Part shown: positions 42,400 through 53,660 of the stretch, in pieces | Layout: each line of letters opens with the position of its first letter | Position numbering within the stretch: position 1 is the first letter of the stretch | Assembly: GCF_022763245.1 (NCBI RefSeq) | Contig: NZ_JALEGV010000040.1 | Span: forward strand, 124,001 to 188,000 | Source: Oricola sp. | Lineage (GTDB): Bacteria; Pseudomonadota; Alphaproteobacteria; Rhizobiales; Rhizobiaceae | DNA: 64,000 nucleotides | Direction of reading: 5' to 3' | The notes under the pieces: generated by a model | The model's input: only the letters and a program-made list of their open reading frames with translations | What the model was told of the DNA's origin: nothing | Databases searched by the model: none | Program-made: the position numbers and the translations under genes

Positions 42400-42421
42400 G
42401 GGGCCGGCCGAAGCCGGCCCC
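42400..42421 (-). terminator. hairpin between TAXI binding protein and sulfatase genes
   Basis: Perfect 9-bp inverted repeat GGGGCCGGC / GCCGGCCCC with a 4-base loop. On the leftward transcript it is followed by GTTCATTTTTGAC. It probably acts as a partial terminator, or as a 3'-end stabiliser for the upstream binding-protein message, while some transcripts continue into the sulfatase gene. Confidence 0.75.
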
Positions 42422-42446
42422 GAAAGAGTCTCAGAAGCGGGAACCG

Positions 42447-43460
42447 TCACTGCATGTCGGCAGGAATGTCGATGCCCAGTTCCTTGTAGTAGCGGATCGC
42501 GCCCGGGTGCAGCGGCATGTTGGTCGAGGTCGTCAGGCCGTCCAGCGTCACCTTGCGCATGAACGGCGTGGTCTTCTGCACTTCCGGCAAGCCCTCCCAG
42601 AAGGCCTTCGTGATCTCGTAGACCGTGTCCTCGGACAGATCCATGCGGACGCCGACGCCGACCGTCGAGCCGACTTCGAAGACATCCTCTTCATTGACGA
42701 CGCCTTCGCCGTAGATGCCAGCGGGGATCACGTCGAGGCTACGCCCCATGCCGCGGGTTGGCGCCAGCATGTCGTCGGAGGCCGCATCCACCTCGGCCTG
42801 GGTCGGGCCGAGAATGCGCAGCTTCGATGTCAGCGCGAGCTGTTCGATCTGCGGATAAGGCGGAATGCCGCCATTGATGTAGACGTCGATCTGGCGGTCC
42901 TGGAAGGCCTGCAGCGCCGCGCCCCAGCTCGCCTTGACGTTCTCGTAGTCCTCGCCGGCCTTGTAGCCGGTCATCGAGGCGATCCAGGCATTGGCCGTGT
43001 TCCAGGCGCCGCCGCCGGGGGGCCCGAGGAAGACCTTCTTGCCCTTGATGTCCTCAAGCTTCTCCATGCCGCTGTCGGCGTAGGTCACCACGTGATAGGC
43101 GCCATAGGGGAACCAGTAGATCAGGCCGAGATTCTCCGACAGTTCGGGCGCCTTCGACAGCTTCGAATACATCGCCTTGCCGGTCTTCATGAAGTGGTAG
43201 ACCGTCGGCGAGACCATGCAGAGATCGATCTTGCCGGACGCGACCTCGACCATGTGCTTCGTTGCGGCGCCGGTGGCGTCCACGGTGATCTCGTAGTCGT
43301 CCTGGGCCTCGTTGACGATGTTCGCCATCGTCGTCATCACCAGGTAGGCCGACGAGCCGGGATCGATCGTCGCCATCTTCAGCTTCTCGGCCGCGAATGC
43401 GCCCGTGGTCATCGCGACCGTTGCAAGGCCTGCGAGAGCCATGCGGGTGAGATGTTTCAT
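42447..43460 (-). CDS. TAXI-family TRAP transporter substrate-binding protein
   Basis: 337 residues with a Sec signal peptide (about 1-23, cleavage after AFAAE-like site) and the TAXI solute-receptor fold: MATIDPGSSAYLVMTTMANIV, then GATKHMVEVASGKIDLCMVSP and FLGPPGGGAWNTANAW. These proteins feed fused TRAP permeases rather than DctQM pairs. The ATG at 43460 has GGAGG 6 bases upstream and overlaps the permease stop by 4 bases. The ligand is unknown; the sulfatase next in the operon suggests an organosulfate or its carbon skeleton. Confidence 0.92.
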   Translation of the reverse strand: MKHLTRMALAGLATVAMTTGAFAAEKLKMATIDPGSSAYLVMTTMANIVNEAQDDYEITVDATGAATKHMVEVASGKIDLCMVSPTVYHFMKTGKAMYSKLSKAPELSENLGLIYWFPYGAYHVVTYADSGMEKLEDIKGKKVFLGPPGGGAWNTANAWIASMTGYKAGEDYENVKASWGAALQAFQDRQIDVYINGGIPPYPQIEQLALTSKLRILGPTQAEVDAASDDMLAPTRGMGRSLDVIPAGIYGEGVVNEEDVFEVGSTVGVGVRMDLSEDTVYEITKAFWEGLPEVQKTTPFMRKVTLDGLTTSTNMPLHPGAIRYYKELGIDIPADMQ

Positions 43461-45373
43461 GTTTTCCTCCCTTGGGTTTGCTCCGAAAGCGCGTTCGCGC
43501 GGCCGGATTTCAGATTGTGTGTGCCGACGAGCAGGATCGCGACAAGACCGCCGGCCAGGCTGGACCAGAGGTCCGGCGTCAGGATCGCGATGGCCGCGAC
43601 AAGGCGGACGCCGCTCTCCCACAGCGGGATGCGCGTGCGCTCGAACCCGGCGAGTGCCGTGCCGATCATCCAGGTTGCGAGCAGGAAGCAGGCCAGCGAC
43701 CATGCCAGCCCGACCGGCGTGAACCCGTCGATGATCAGGATGTCGGGGTGGTAGACGAAGATGAACGGGATGATGAACCCGGCGATCGCCAGGCGCACCG
43801 CCTCGATCCCGGTTTCCATCGGCTTGGCGCCGGCGATCGGCGCAGCGGCGAAGGCGGCGAGCGCCACCGGCGGAGTGATCACCGACAAGACGCCGAAATA
43901 GAGCATGAACATGTGGGCCGAAATCTTGGAGATCCCCAGCCCTTCGAGCGCCGGCCCCATCACCAAGGCGAGGATCAGGTAGGCCGTCACCGACGGCACG
44001 CCCATGCCCATCACGATGCACCCTGCCATGACGAGGAAGAGGGCGATCAGAAGACTGCCGCCGGAGGCCATGCGGATCGCGTCGGCGAATTCGAGGCCGA
44101 TGCCGCTCATGTTGACGATGCCGATCACGACGCCAACCGAAGTGACGATGATCATCAGGTTGGCGGCCGTCTTGCCGGCGCTGACAAGCGCCTGCCACCA
44201 TGCGATCGGCCGGCGGAACTGCGGAAACAGGATCAGGCAGAGCACGGTCGCGACGATCAGCGCGTAGAAGCCGGCATTTTGCGGCGTGCGCCCGGTCAGG
44301 AGCACGGCGATGATCACGCCCAGCGGTATCCAGAACGAAAGGCTCGCGATCCAGTCGGCGCGGGTCAGGGTCTCGCGCTGGCCGACCGGCGTCGCGCCGA
44401 TGCCCTGCTTGCGCGATTCGATCAGCACGACGAGGAACAGGCTGGCGTAATAAAGCACCGCCGGGATCGTCGCCGCGACCACGATCTTCAGATAGGGAAT
44501 ACCCGTCACGTCGGCCATGATGAAGGCGACCACGCCCATCACCGGCGGCATGATCTGGCCACCCGTCGATGCCGCGGCCTCCACAGCGCCGGCGAATTTC
44601 GCCTTGAAGCCGGCACGCTTGATGATCGGGATGGTGAAGATGCCGGTCGAGACGACATTGGCGATCGCCGCGCCGGACATCGTCCCGAACATCGCCGAGC
44701 CGACGATGGCGGCATGGGCCGGCCCGCCGGCGAAACGTCCGGTCGCGGCGAATGCGATCTTCAGGAGGACGTCGCCTGCCCCAGACGCCTGCAGCACCGC
44801 GCCGTAGACGATGAAGATCATCACGGTGGTGGCGACGACCTGAAGCGGACGGCCGAACACGCCGTCGGTGGTGAACCACTGGCGGTCGGCGATGCTCGAC
44901 CAGTCGAGCGCGGCACCGCCAAGCCCGTCCGGCAGCACCGCGTAGACGAGAACCACGAAGAACACGGCCGCCATCGGCACGCCGAACAGCCGCCAGGTCA
45001 TGTAGCCGATGATCGCGAAGGCCAGCCACGAAGCCATCAGGTCGCCCTGGCTGATGTCGACGAAGAACTCCTCCTGCTCGAGCATGATGCCCATCCATCG
45101 CAGCACGAGGACGGCGAAGGCGGCAAGAACGACGAGATGGAAGACTGTCAGCAACGGATGCGATCCGCGCAGCGCCGACGCGTCGCCGGCCGGCGAATCG
45201 GCGACTTCCCGCTCACCGGAATCCAGGAGCAGAATCGCGATCACGACGCCCAGCAGGGCGACGCCGCCGAAGACGATGATCGTGTCGAAAATGCCGAAGC
45301 CGGCGATGTAGATCGCGAGCGCTGCCAGAAATGCCGCGAGCGCTTCAGCTATCCGGTTGAACCATGGACGCAC
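43457..45373 (-). CDS. TRAP transporter fused permease (TAXI type)
   Basis: 638-residue inner-membrane protein. It joins a DctQ-like N-terminal part (about 1-170) with a DctM-like C-terminal part: GTMSGAAIANVVSTGIFTIP, GGQIMPPVMGVVAFIMA and GMGVPSVTAYLILALVMGP, all typical of fused TAXI permeases. The GTG at 45373 is chosen because GGGAGG lies 7 bases upstream and because earlier in-frame starts would run into the promoter region shared with iclR. It is the first gene of the leftward transporter-sulfatase operon. Confidence 0.92.
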   Translation of the reverse strand: MRPWFNRIAEALAAFLAALAIYIAGFGIFDTIIVFGGVALLGVVIAILLLDSGEREVADSPAGDASALRGSHPLLTVFHLVVLAAFAVLVLRWMGIMLEQEEFFVDISQGDLMASWLAFAIIGYMTWRLFGVPMAAVFFVVLVYAVLPDGLGGAALDWSSIADRQWFTTDGVFGRPLQVVATTVMIFIVYGAVLQASGAGDVLLKIAFAATGRFAGGPAHAAIVGSAMFGTMSGAAIANVVSTGIFTIPIIKRAGFKAKFAGAVEAAASTGGQIMPPVMGVVAFIMADVTGIPYLKIVVAATIPAVLYYASLFLVVLIESRKQGIGATPVGQRETLTRADWIASLSFWIPLGVIIAVLLTGRTPQNAGFYALIVATVLCLILFPQFRRPIAWWQALVSAGKTAANLMIIVTSVGVVIGIVNMSGIGLEFADAIRMASGGSLLIALFLVMAGCIVMGMGVPSVTAYLILALVMGPALEGLGISKISAHMFMLYFGVLSVITPPVALAAFAAAPIAGAKPMETGIEAVRLAIAGFIIPFIFVYHPDILIIDGFTPVGLAWSLACFLLATWMIGTALAGFERTRIPLWESGVRLVAAIAILTPDLWSSLAGGLVAILLVGTHNLKSGRANALSEQTQGRKT

Positions 45374-45447
45374 GGCGCCACCTCCCAATCGCACCTTGAA
45401 GCGCGATACTGCTGGAAACGCCGGAGCCAAACAATCGAAGCTTGCAC

Positions 45448-45470
45448 AGCGTGCCACTGAGTGGCACGCT
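45448..45470. promoter_or_regulatory. perfect 23-bp palindrome between TRAP permease and iclR genes, likely IclR operator
   Basis: 11-bp arms AGCGTGCCACT / AGTGGCACGCT around a single G at 45459, with no mismatch. It lies 24 bases before the iclR start codon and 75 bases before the permease start codon, in the divergent spacer. Its size and symmetry fit a dimer-of-dimers or dimer operator for the adjacent IclR protein, which would then control both itself and the transporter operon. Confidence 0.75.
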
Positions 45471-45494
45471 CGCGCCTTCGGAGGCTCCCTGGAC

Positions 45495-46319
45495 ATGACG
45501 AAACTCGCGAACCGCTCGCTCGATCGCGGCATATCGATTCTCGAATCGCTCGCGCGCAACGGCGCCAGTTCGCTTGCCGACCTGCATCGCGACTGCGACT
45601 TGGCGAAATCGACGATCCGGCGCCTGCTGGCGACGCTGATCAGCCACCGGCTGGTGCGGCGTTCGGTGTCGGACGGGCTCTATCGGGTGACAATCACGCT
45701 GCCGGCCGGCGCCGGCGAGCCCATTCCGCAGGACATGGCCAACCTGATCGACGTCGCCATGCCGCGTGCTGTCGAACTGACCAAGCGCGTCGAATGGCCG
45801 TCGGACGTCCATGTTCTCGACGGGCCGTGCATGCGCATCATCGATTCGACCCGGCCGCTCAGCCCGTTTCACATGTATCGCGGGATCATCAACCGGCGCA
45901 TCAACATGTTCGGAAGCGCGACGGGCATGGCCTGCCTCGCCTGGCGCAGCGACGAGGAGATCGCCGAATATGACCACCTGACGCTCGGCAACATCTCGCT
46001 CGGCCTCGCCCGCTTCGGCATGAAGCTCGCGCAATACATGCCGGACATCGAGAAGACCCGCGCCCGCGGATACGGGACACGGCTCGGCGTCTATCGTGGC
46101 GAGACCGTGCTCGATGACGGCCTGGCGGCGATCGCCATTCCGATCATGGTCGCGGGAGAGCCGCAGGCGGCCATCAGCCTGCTCTGGCCGCGCGCCTTCC
46201 AGGAGCCGAAGGACTTTGCCAAGCGCTTCCTGGAGCCCCTGCAGGAGACCGCCGAACTGATCACGACCGACATGACGAGATTGTTTCCCGCCGGCCAGAC
46301 CGGCCAGCGGGCGCTTTGA
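45495..46319 (+). CDS. IclR-family transcriptional regulator
   Basis: 274 residues. The N-terminal winged helix (about 5-65) has SLDRGISILESLARNG, then DCDLAKSTIRRLLATL. The C-terminal IclR effector domain (about 80-265) has ATGMACLAWRSDEEI and RARGYGTRLG. The start at 45495 matches the family length (an upstream in-frame ATG at 45357 would overlap the opposing permease gene). It is divergent from the TRAP-sulfatase operon, which it probably regulates through the 45448-45470 palindrome. Its stop directly abuts the pyrG stop (TGATCA), with no spacer. Confidence 0.92.
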   Translation: MTKLANRSLDRGISILESLARNGASSLADLHRDCDLAKSTIRRLLATLISHRLVRRSVSDGLYRVTITLPAGAGEPIPQDMANLIDVAMPRAVELTKRVEWPSDVHVLDGPCMRIIDSTRPLSPFHMYRGIINRRINMFGSATGMACLAWRSDEEIAEYDHLTLGNISLGLARFGMKLAQYMPDIEKTRARGYGTRLGVYRGETVLDDGLAAIAIPIMVAGEPQAAISLLWPRAFQEPKDFAKRFLEPLQETAELITTDMTRLFPAGQTGQRAL

Positions 46320-47954
<1,635 letters not shown>

Positions 47955-47984
47955 TCACCGTTATCCGCTTGCAGGAGATTACGC

Positions 47985-48023
47985 AAAGAAAAAAACGCCT
48001 CGTGTGGAGTTGCCCACACGAGG
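47985..48023 (-). terminator. rho-independent terminator of secG
   Basis: Hairpin with 10-bp arms CCTCGTGTGG (47998-48007) / CCACACGAGG (48014-48023) and a 6-base loop, followed on the leftward transcript by a run of seven T (47989-47995) and more T. It lies 21 bases after the secG stop and before the pyrG start, so the two genes are separately transcribed. Confidence 0.92.
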
Positions 48024-48044
48024 TTGGTATTGCCTGCGCAACCG

Positions 48045-48428
48045 TTAGTTGTTGGGAACGCTCGGAGTTCCGGTTTCTTCGGCCGGAGCCTGTTCCGGCC
48101 CGCCGAGCAGGTCGAGCACGCCGCCCTGCGACGGAACCTCGGTCGTGTTGCCGTCCTGCTGCACCGCAGCCGGGACGCGATCAAGGATGTCCGTCGGGCT
48201 CTCGCCGTAACGCGCGAGCAGGCCGAGTGCCACGGAGGTGAAGAAGAAGCCGGCCGCCAGGATCGAGGTCGTGCGCGTCAGCGTGTCCGCTGCGCCACGC
48301 GCCGACATGAAGCCGCCCGTGCCTCCGCCTCCCATGCCGAGCGCGCCGCCTTCGGAGCGCTGAAGCAGGATGACGCCCACAAGGGCGACGACAATCATGA
48401 GGTGGATGACGATCAGGACGGTTTGCAT
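48045..48428 (-). CDS. secG: preprotein translocase subunit SecG
   Basis: 127 residues with two membrane segments (about 3-22 and 52-72) and the family loop GGALGMGGGGTGGFMSARGAA. The C-terminal 50 residues are a low-complexity Pro/Gly/Gln-rich tail typical of alphaproteobacterial SecG. It is a small subunit of the SecYEG export channel. It lies between tpiA and pyrG, leftward, with a strong terminator behind it. Confidence 0.95.
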   Translation of the reverse strand: MQTVLIVIHLMIVVALVGVILLQRSEGGALGMGGGGTGGFMSARGAADTLTRTTSILAAGFFFTSVALGLLARYGESPTDILDRVPAAVQQDGNTTEVPSQGGVLDLLGGPEQAPAEETGTPSVPNN

Positions 48429-48498
48429 CGGACAATTCTGTTGTTTGAGGGTCGGCGGGTCTCTACACCCTCATTATCAGGATTTGAAGGCCCTATAT

Positions 48499-49269
48499 TC
48501 ACAAGGCCTGGGCGCTGGTTCCGTCACAGATGGCGAGGAAGTCCGCCGCTTTCAAGCTGGCGCCGCCAATCAGCCCGCCATCGACATTGGCGATCGCGAA
48601 GATTTCCGCCGCGTTGCCGGGCTTCACCGAACCGCCGTAGAGAATGCGAACAGCTGCGCCCTCGCCGCCGAAACGGTCCGACAGGGTCTCGCGAATGAAG
48701 GCGTGCATGGCGGCGATGTCGTCGGTCGATGGCACCAGCCCCGTCCCGATCGCCCAGACCGGCTCGTAGGCGATCACGGTGGTGGCCGCCGTCATGCCCT
48801 GCGGCACCGACCCGGCCAACTGGGTTCCGACCACGTCCGTCGCCTTGCCGGCTTCGCGCTCTTCGCGCGTTTCGCCGACGCAGATGACGGCAGTCAGCCC
48901 TGCGCGCCAGCCGGCTTGCGCCTTGGCGGCAACATCGGCGTCGGTCTCGCCATGGTCCGTGCGCCGTTCGGAATGGCCGACGATGACCGCGCTCGCGCCG
49001 GCATCGCTCAGCATCTCGGCTGACGTATCGCCCGTATGCGCGCCGTTTTCCTTGGCGTGGCAATCCTGGCCGCCGATCGCAAGCGTGGAACCGGCCGCCT
49101 TGTTCGACGCCCGATCGACGAGCGTCGCGGGAACGCAGAGCAAAGTGTCGTACGCGACAGCCCCCTTGTCGGCGAGCGCCGCGCAGACGGCTTCGATTTC
49201 GCCGAGCGAAGCCTCGGTCCCGTTCATCTTCCAATTGCCGGCAACAAGCGGTTTCACGTCTGGCGTCAT
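48499..49269 (-). CDS. tpiA: triosephosphate isomerase
   Basis: 256 residues with all family signatures: AGNWKMNG (substrate lysine), VIVGHSERR (catalytic histidine) and [11 protein letters not shown] (catalytic glutamate), plus the phosphate loop GGSVKPGNA. It interconverts dihydroxyacetone phosphate and glyceraldehyde 3-phosphate. The start at 49269 gives the normal N-terminus; the frame continues upstream but lacks family sequence. It is divergent from ppiD across 130 bases that contain both promoters. Confidence 0.97.
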   Translation of the reverse strand: MTPDVKPLVAGNWKMNGTEASLGEIEAVCAALADKGAVAYDTLLCVPATLVDRASNKAAGSTLAIGGQDCHAKENGAHTGDTSAEMLSDAGASAVIVGHSERRTDHGETDADVAAKAQAGWRAGLTAVICVGETREEREAGKATDVVGTQLAGSVPQGMTAATTVIAYEPVWAIGTGLVPSTDDIAAMHAFIRETLSDRFGGEGAAVRILYGGSVKPGNAAEIFAIANVDGGLIGGASLKAADFLAICDGTSAQAL

Positions 49270-49399
49270 CTCAATACCTCTTTTGCGATCGGCGTTCGTG
49301 TTAACGCCTCGACGCCGGAAGGAAAAGCCCGGTGCGCGCTTGCGTCGCTCATCAAGCCCCCATAAAAAAGCGCCGAAAACGACAACGGGTGCTTCGTTC

Positions 49400-51292
49400 A
49401 TGCTCGACAGTTTCCGCAAGGCCTCCAAATCCTGGGTCTCCAAGGCGCTGCTTCTTCTGCTTCTGGTCAGCTTCGGTGTCTGGGGCGTATCCGGACAGAT
49501 GCTTGGCGGCAGCGGCACCGACGCCGTGGTGACTGCCGGGGACACCAAGGTCTCGATGATCGACTACCGCCTCGCCTATGACCGGCAGATGGCGGTTCTG
49601 TCCCGTCAGCTCGGCCAGCGGGTCTCGCGCGAGCAAGCCAGCTTGTTTGGAATCGACCAGGCCGTGCTCGGCCAGATGGTGGCCGGCGCCGTGCTCGACG
49701 AACAGTCGCGCGTCATGCATCTGGGACTGTCGAAGGATCGCCTTGCCTCGCTCGTCGCTGAGGACCCGGCCTTCCAGGTCGCCAACGGCCAGTTCAGCCG
49801 TGACGCGTTCACCCAGGTGCTGCGCAGCATCGGCATGAGCGAGGACGACTACATCCGCAACCGGCAGGAAGTCGCCATCCGCCAGCAGATCGTCGAGGCG
49901 GTGTCCGACGGCATCGACGCGCCCGCGGTGATGCTCGAAGCCTTCGCCCTACACAGCGGCGAAACCCGCGAAGTCGCCTATTTCACGGTCGGCCAGGGCG
50001 CGATCGAACCGGTGGCAGCCCCCGAAGACGACGTGCTCGCCACCTATTTCGACGCCAACAAGGACGCCTATCGCGCTCCGGAATATCGCGGCATCACCTT
50101 CGTGCGCCTGACGCCGGAAGCGATTCTCGACGCGACGTCGATTCCCGAGGACGACGTTCGCGCCGACTATGAAGCGCGCCTGGACCGCTACACCGTGCCG
50201 GAAACGCGCGTCATCGAGCAACTCGTCTTCAACGACGAGGCCAACGCATCGGCCGCCCGCGAACGCATCCTTGCCGGCCAGTCCTTCGAGGACGCGGTGG
50301 CCGACGCCGGAAAAACGATGTCCGACGTGCAGCTCGGAACGCTGGCGAAGACGGACCTGCCGGATCAGGCGATCGCCGACGCGGCGTTCGCGCTGGCCAA
50401 TGCCGGGGACGTCAGCGGCGTTGTCGACGGCGCCTTCGGGCCGGTGATCGTCCGGGTCACCGCCATCACGCCTGCGACGGTGAAGCCGTTCGAAGAAGTC
50501 AGTGACGAGATCCGGCGCGAACTGGCCCTTGTCGTCGCCAACGACACGCTGCTCGACATCCATGACGCCTACGAGGACGCCCGTGCCGGCGGCGCCACCA
50601 TGCAGGAGGCGGCCGAGAGCCAGAAGCTCGAGATGCAGGTGATCGAGGCCGTCGACGCGCAGGGCAACGCGCCCTCCGGCGAGGCGGTCGCCACGATCCC
50701 CGAGCAGAGCGACCTCATCGAAGCAGCCTTCGATTCCGAGATCGGGGCCGACAGCCCGCCGATCAACGCGGCCAATAGCGGCTTCATCTGGTACGAGGTC
50801 ACCCACGTGACGCCGGACCGCGACCGCACCCTGGACGAGGTGCGCGACCGCGTGGTCGAGGACTGGATGGCCGAACAGACCGAACAGCGGATCGCCGAGA
50901 AGGCCAACGGGCTGGCCGATCGCCTGTCGCAGGGTGAAACGCTGGAGCAGATCGCGGAAGCGGAAGGCCTCGCCGTCGAGAACAAATACGGCCTGCAGCG
51001 CGGCGCCAACGATCCCGATTTTGGCGCGGGCGGCATTGCCGCGGTGTTCAGCGGCGGGCCCGACCACAAGGGCGCGGTCGCATCGCCCTCGACCAATCTC
51101 TATCTGGTGTTCCAGGTGACGGGCGTGTCGCAGGCCGTCGGCGGCGCTGAGGCGCTGGGCGAAGGCGTGCGCCAGGGCGTCAAGACATCGCTGGCGGACG
51201 ATCTGCTTGACCAGATGGTCGCCAAACTGCAAACCGTTTTCCCCGTCAGGGTGAACCAGAGCGCGATCCAGCGCGCTTTGAGCACGCAATAG
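49400..51292 (+). CDS. ppiD: SurA/PpiD-type peptidyl-prolyl isomerase, membrane-anchored
   Basis: 630 residues with one N-terminal membrane anchor (about 15-35; [17 protein letters not shown]), a SurA-like chaperone region (about 40-240), a parvulin-type rotamase domain (about 260-375) and a C-terminal chaperone part. It helps proteins fold as they leave the Sec channel in the periplasm. The start at 49400 is set by the anchor; the open frame reaches far upstream into tpiA on the other strand. It begins the rightward series ppiD-trpD-trpC-moaC-moeA with short spacers. Confidence 0.93.
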   Translation: MLDSFRKASKSWVSKALLLLLLVSFGVWGVSGQMLGGSGTDAVVTAGDTKVSMIDYRLAYDRQMAVLSRQLGQRVSREQASLFGIDQAVLGQMVAGAVLDEQSRVMHLGLSKDRLASLVAEDPAFQVANGQFSRDAFTQVLRSIGMSEDDYIRNRQEVAIRQQIVEAVSDGIDAPAVMLEAFALHSGETREVAYFTVGQGAIEPVAAPEDDVLATYFDANKDAYRAPEYRGITFVRLTPEAILDATSIPEDDVRADYEARLDRYTVPETRVIEQLVFNDEANASAARERILAGQSFEDAVADAGKTMSDVQLGTLAKTDLPDQAIADAAFALANAGDVSGVVDGAFGPVIVRVTAITPATVKPFEEVSDEIRRELALVVANDTLLDIHDAYEDARAGGATMQEAAESQKLEMQVIEAVDAQGNAPSGEAVATIPEQSDLIEAAFDSEIGADSPPINAANSGFIWYEVTHVTPDRDRTLDEVRDRVVEDWMAEQTEQRIAEKANGLADRLSQGETLEQIAEAEGLAVENKYGLQRGANDPDFGAGGIAAVFSGGPDHKGAVASPSTNLYLVFQVTGVSQAVGGAEALGEGVRQGVKTSLADDLLDQMVAKLQTVFPVRVNQSAIQRALSTQ

Positions 51293-51302
51293 CGGAGCCG
51301 GC

Positions 51303-52322
51303 ATGGACGATCTGAGACCCTTCATCGCACAGGTCGCCACCGGCCAGCCGCTCAGCGCGCAGGAAGCGCGCGGCGCGTTCGACGTCGTGATGTCAGGCAA
51401 TGCGACGCCGTCGCAGATCGGCGGCTTCCTGATGGCGCTGCGGGTACGCGGCGAGACAATCGACGAGATCACGGGCGCCGTCACCGTCATGCGCGAAAAG
51501 ATGACGCCCGTCGCGGCGCCCGCAGGCGCGATCGACATCGTCGGCACGGGCGGCGACAATTCCGGCAGCTACAATGTCTCGACCTGCGCGGCATTCATCG
51601 CGGCCGGCGCCGGGGCGACGATCGCCAAGCACGGCAACCGGTCCCTGTCCTCGAAATCCGGTTCGGCGGAAGCGCTGGGCGAACTGGGCTTCGACCTCGA
51701 CGCGACGCCCGAAACGATCGGCCGCTGCGTCGCCGACGCCGGCCTGGGCTTCATGTTCGCACCCATGCATCACGCGGCGATGCGCCATGTCGGCCCGAGC
51801 CGCGTGGAACTGGGCACCCGCACGATTTTCAACCTGCTCGGCCCGCTGTCGAACCCGGCCGGCGTCAAGCGTCAGGTGGCCGGCGTGTTCGCGCCCGAAT
51901 GGGTCGAGCCGCTGGCGCATGTGCTCAAGGCACTCGGGTCGCAGCACGTCTGGGTCGTCCATGGCGACGGGCTGGACGAGTTGACGACCACCGGCACGAC
52001 GCAGGTCGCCGAACTGAAGGACGGCGCGATCACGACCTTCGAGCTGACGCCCGAAGAACTCGGCTTGCCCCGCATCGACATGTCGGCGCTGAAGGGCGGC
52101 GATCCGAAGGCCAACGCAGCGGCGTTGCGCGAGGTGCTGGACGGCGCGAAGAACGCCTATCGCGACATCGCCTGCCTGAACGCGGCCGCCGGCCTCGTGG
52201 TCGCGGATATCGCCGCAGACCTTGCCGAAGGCCTGACCCTGGCCGCCCAGTCGATCGACAGCGGCCGGGCGCGGACGGTGATGGAAACGGCCGCGCGCGT
52301 CTCGCGCGGCGAAGCTGCTTGA
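51303..52322 (+). CDS. trpD: anthranilate phosphoribosyltransferase
   Basis: 339 residues, the usual TrpD length. The phosphoribosyl-pyrophosphate motif is [19 protein letters not shown], followed by [22 protein letters not shown], shown here in part, and LGPLSNPA. It transfers phosphoribose to anthranilate in tryptophan synthesis. It begins 10 bases after ppiD and is followed closely by trpC, so the two consecutive pathway steps are cotranscribed. Confidence 0.97.
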   Translation: MDDLRPFIAQVATGQPLSAQEARGAFDVVMSGNATPSQIGGFLMALRVRGETIDEITGAVTVMREKMTPVAAPAGAIDIVGTGGDNSGSYNVSTCAAFIAAGAGATIAKHGNRSLSSKSGSAEALGELGFDLDATPETIGRCVADAGLGFMFAPMHHAAMRHVGPSRVELGTRTIFNLLGPLSNPAGVKRQVAGVFAPEWVEPLAHVLKALGSQHVWVVHGDGLDELTTTGTTQVAELKDGAITTFELTPEELGLPRIDMSALKGGDPKANAAALREVLDGAKNAYRDIACLNAAAGLVVADIAADLAEGLTLAAQSIDSGRARTVMETAARVSRGEAA

Positions 52323-52336
52323 GGACAGGCCGACAC

Positions 52337-53152
52337 GTGTCCGACATCCTGAAGAAGATCGAAGCCTACAAGCGTGAAGAGATCGCCGCGGCGAAGGCCG
52401 CGACACCGGTCTCGGAATTGAAAGCCCGCATCGGCGATGTCGAACCGCCCCGCGGGTTTCAGGCCGCCCTGCAGGCGCGCAAGGACGCCGGCACGTTCGG
52501 CCTGATCGCCGAGATCAAGAAGGCAAGCCCGTCGAAGGGTCTCATCCGCGCCGATTTCGATCCGCCGAGCCTTGCCAGGGCCTACGAGGACGGCGGCGCG
52601 GCCTGCCTGTCCGTCTTGACCGACAAGCCCTCCTTCCAGGGCGCGCCGGAGTTCCTGACGGCCGCGCGCGCCGCCTGCGCCCTGCCCGCGATTCGCAAGG
52701 ACTTCCTGTTCGAGCCCTACCAGGTCTACGAGGCCCGCTGCTGGGGTGGCGACGCGATCCTGATCATCATGGCGTCGCTGACCGACGACGAGGCCCGTGC
52801 GCTGGAGGACACCGCCTTCGAACTGGGCATGGATGTCCTGATCGAGGTGCATGACGAGGAAGAGACCGAGCGCGCGCTGAAGCTCTCCTCGCGGCTCCTC
52901 GGCGTCAACAATCGCAACCTGCGCACCTTCGAGGTCGATCTCGCGACCAGCGAGCGGCTGGCCTCCCTTGTAGGCGACGACCGGCTGCTCGTCGGCGAAA
53001 GCGGCATCTTCACCCACGACGACTGCCTGCGGCTTGAGCGCAGCGGCATTTCCACCTTCCTCGTCGGCGAAAGCCTGATGCGCCAGACGGACGTCACCGC
53101 CGCCACCCGCGCGCTCCTGACCGGCGAGACGGCCGAGCGGAAGTCGGCCTGA
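52337..53152 (+). CDS. trpC: indole-3-glycerol phosphate synthase
   Basis: 271 residues, TIM-barrel enzyme: [20 protein letters not shown] with the catalytic lysine, [28 protein letters not shown] and LVGESGIFT. It closes the indole ring in tryptophan synthesis. I use the GTG at 52337 ([12 protein letters not shown]), which matches the family N-terminus; the longer open frame starts inside trpD. moaC starts 1 base after its stop. Confidence 0.95.
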   Translation: MSDILKKIEAYKREEIAAAKAATPVSELKARIGDVEPPRGFQAALQARKDAGTFGLIAEIKKASPSKGLIRADFDPPSLARAYEDGGAACLSVLTDKPSFQGAPEFLTAARAACALPAIRKDFLFEPYQVYEARCWGGDAILIIMASLTDDEARALEDTAFELGMDVLIEVHDEEETERALKLSSRLLGVNNRNLRTFEVDLATSERLASLVGDDRLLVGESGIFTHDDCLRLERSGISTFLVGESLMRQTDVTAATRALLTGETAERKSA

Positions 53153-53153
53153 C

Positions 53154-53660
53154 ATGTCCAGATCCGATCGGGACGACGCCAGCGGCCTGACCCATCTGGG
53201 CACGGACGGAACGGCCAACATGGTCGATGTCGGCGGCAAGGACGCCACCGTGCGCGAGGCGATCGCCGAAGGCTTCGTGCGCATGACGGCGGAGACGCTC
53301 GAAACCATCCTCGCGGGCAACGCCAAGAAGGGCGACGTGATTTCGGTCGCGCGCATCGCCGGCATCATGGCCGCCAAGCGAACGCATGAGCTGATCCCGC
53401 TCTGTCATCCGCTCATGCTGTCCAAGGTCAGCGTCGAGATCGAACCGGACCATGCCCTGCCCGGCCTTCGCGTCGAAGCGCTGGCACGGCTCACCGGCAA
53501 GACCGGGGTCGAGATGGAAGCGCTCACGGCCGCCTCGGTCGCCTGCCTGACGGTCTATGACATGGCCAAGGCCATCGACAAGGGCATGGAGATCGGCCCG
53601 GTGCGCCTTCTCTCCAAGACGGGCGGCAAGTCCGGCACCTGGACTCGGAGCGCGCAGTGA
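53154..53660 (+). CDS. moaC: cyclic pyranopterin monophosphate synthase MoaC
   Basis: 168 residues, full-length MoaC. Conserved stretches are [33 protein letters not shown] and [18 protein letters not shown] (here EMEALTAAS...). It makes cyclic pyranopterin monophosphate in molybdenum cofactor synthesis together with MoaA, which is not in this window. It overlaps moeA by 4 bases, so the two are coupled. Confidence 0.97.
   Translation: MSRSDRDDASGLTHLGTDGTANMVDVGGKDATVREAIAEGFVRMTAETLETILAGNAKKGDVISVARIAGIMAAKRTHELIPLCHPLMLSKVSVEIEPDHALPGLRVEALARLTGKTGVEMEALTAASVACLTVYDMAKAIDKGMEIGPVRLLSKTGGKSGTWTRSAQ

Noticed and set aside
43472-45460. Long open frame on the plus strand (662 codons) opposite the fused TRAP permease
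   Set aside because: Antisense to a clear membrane protein; composition is low-complexity Arg/Asp/His and there is no plausible start site.
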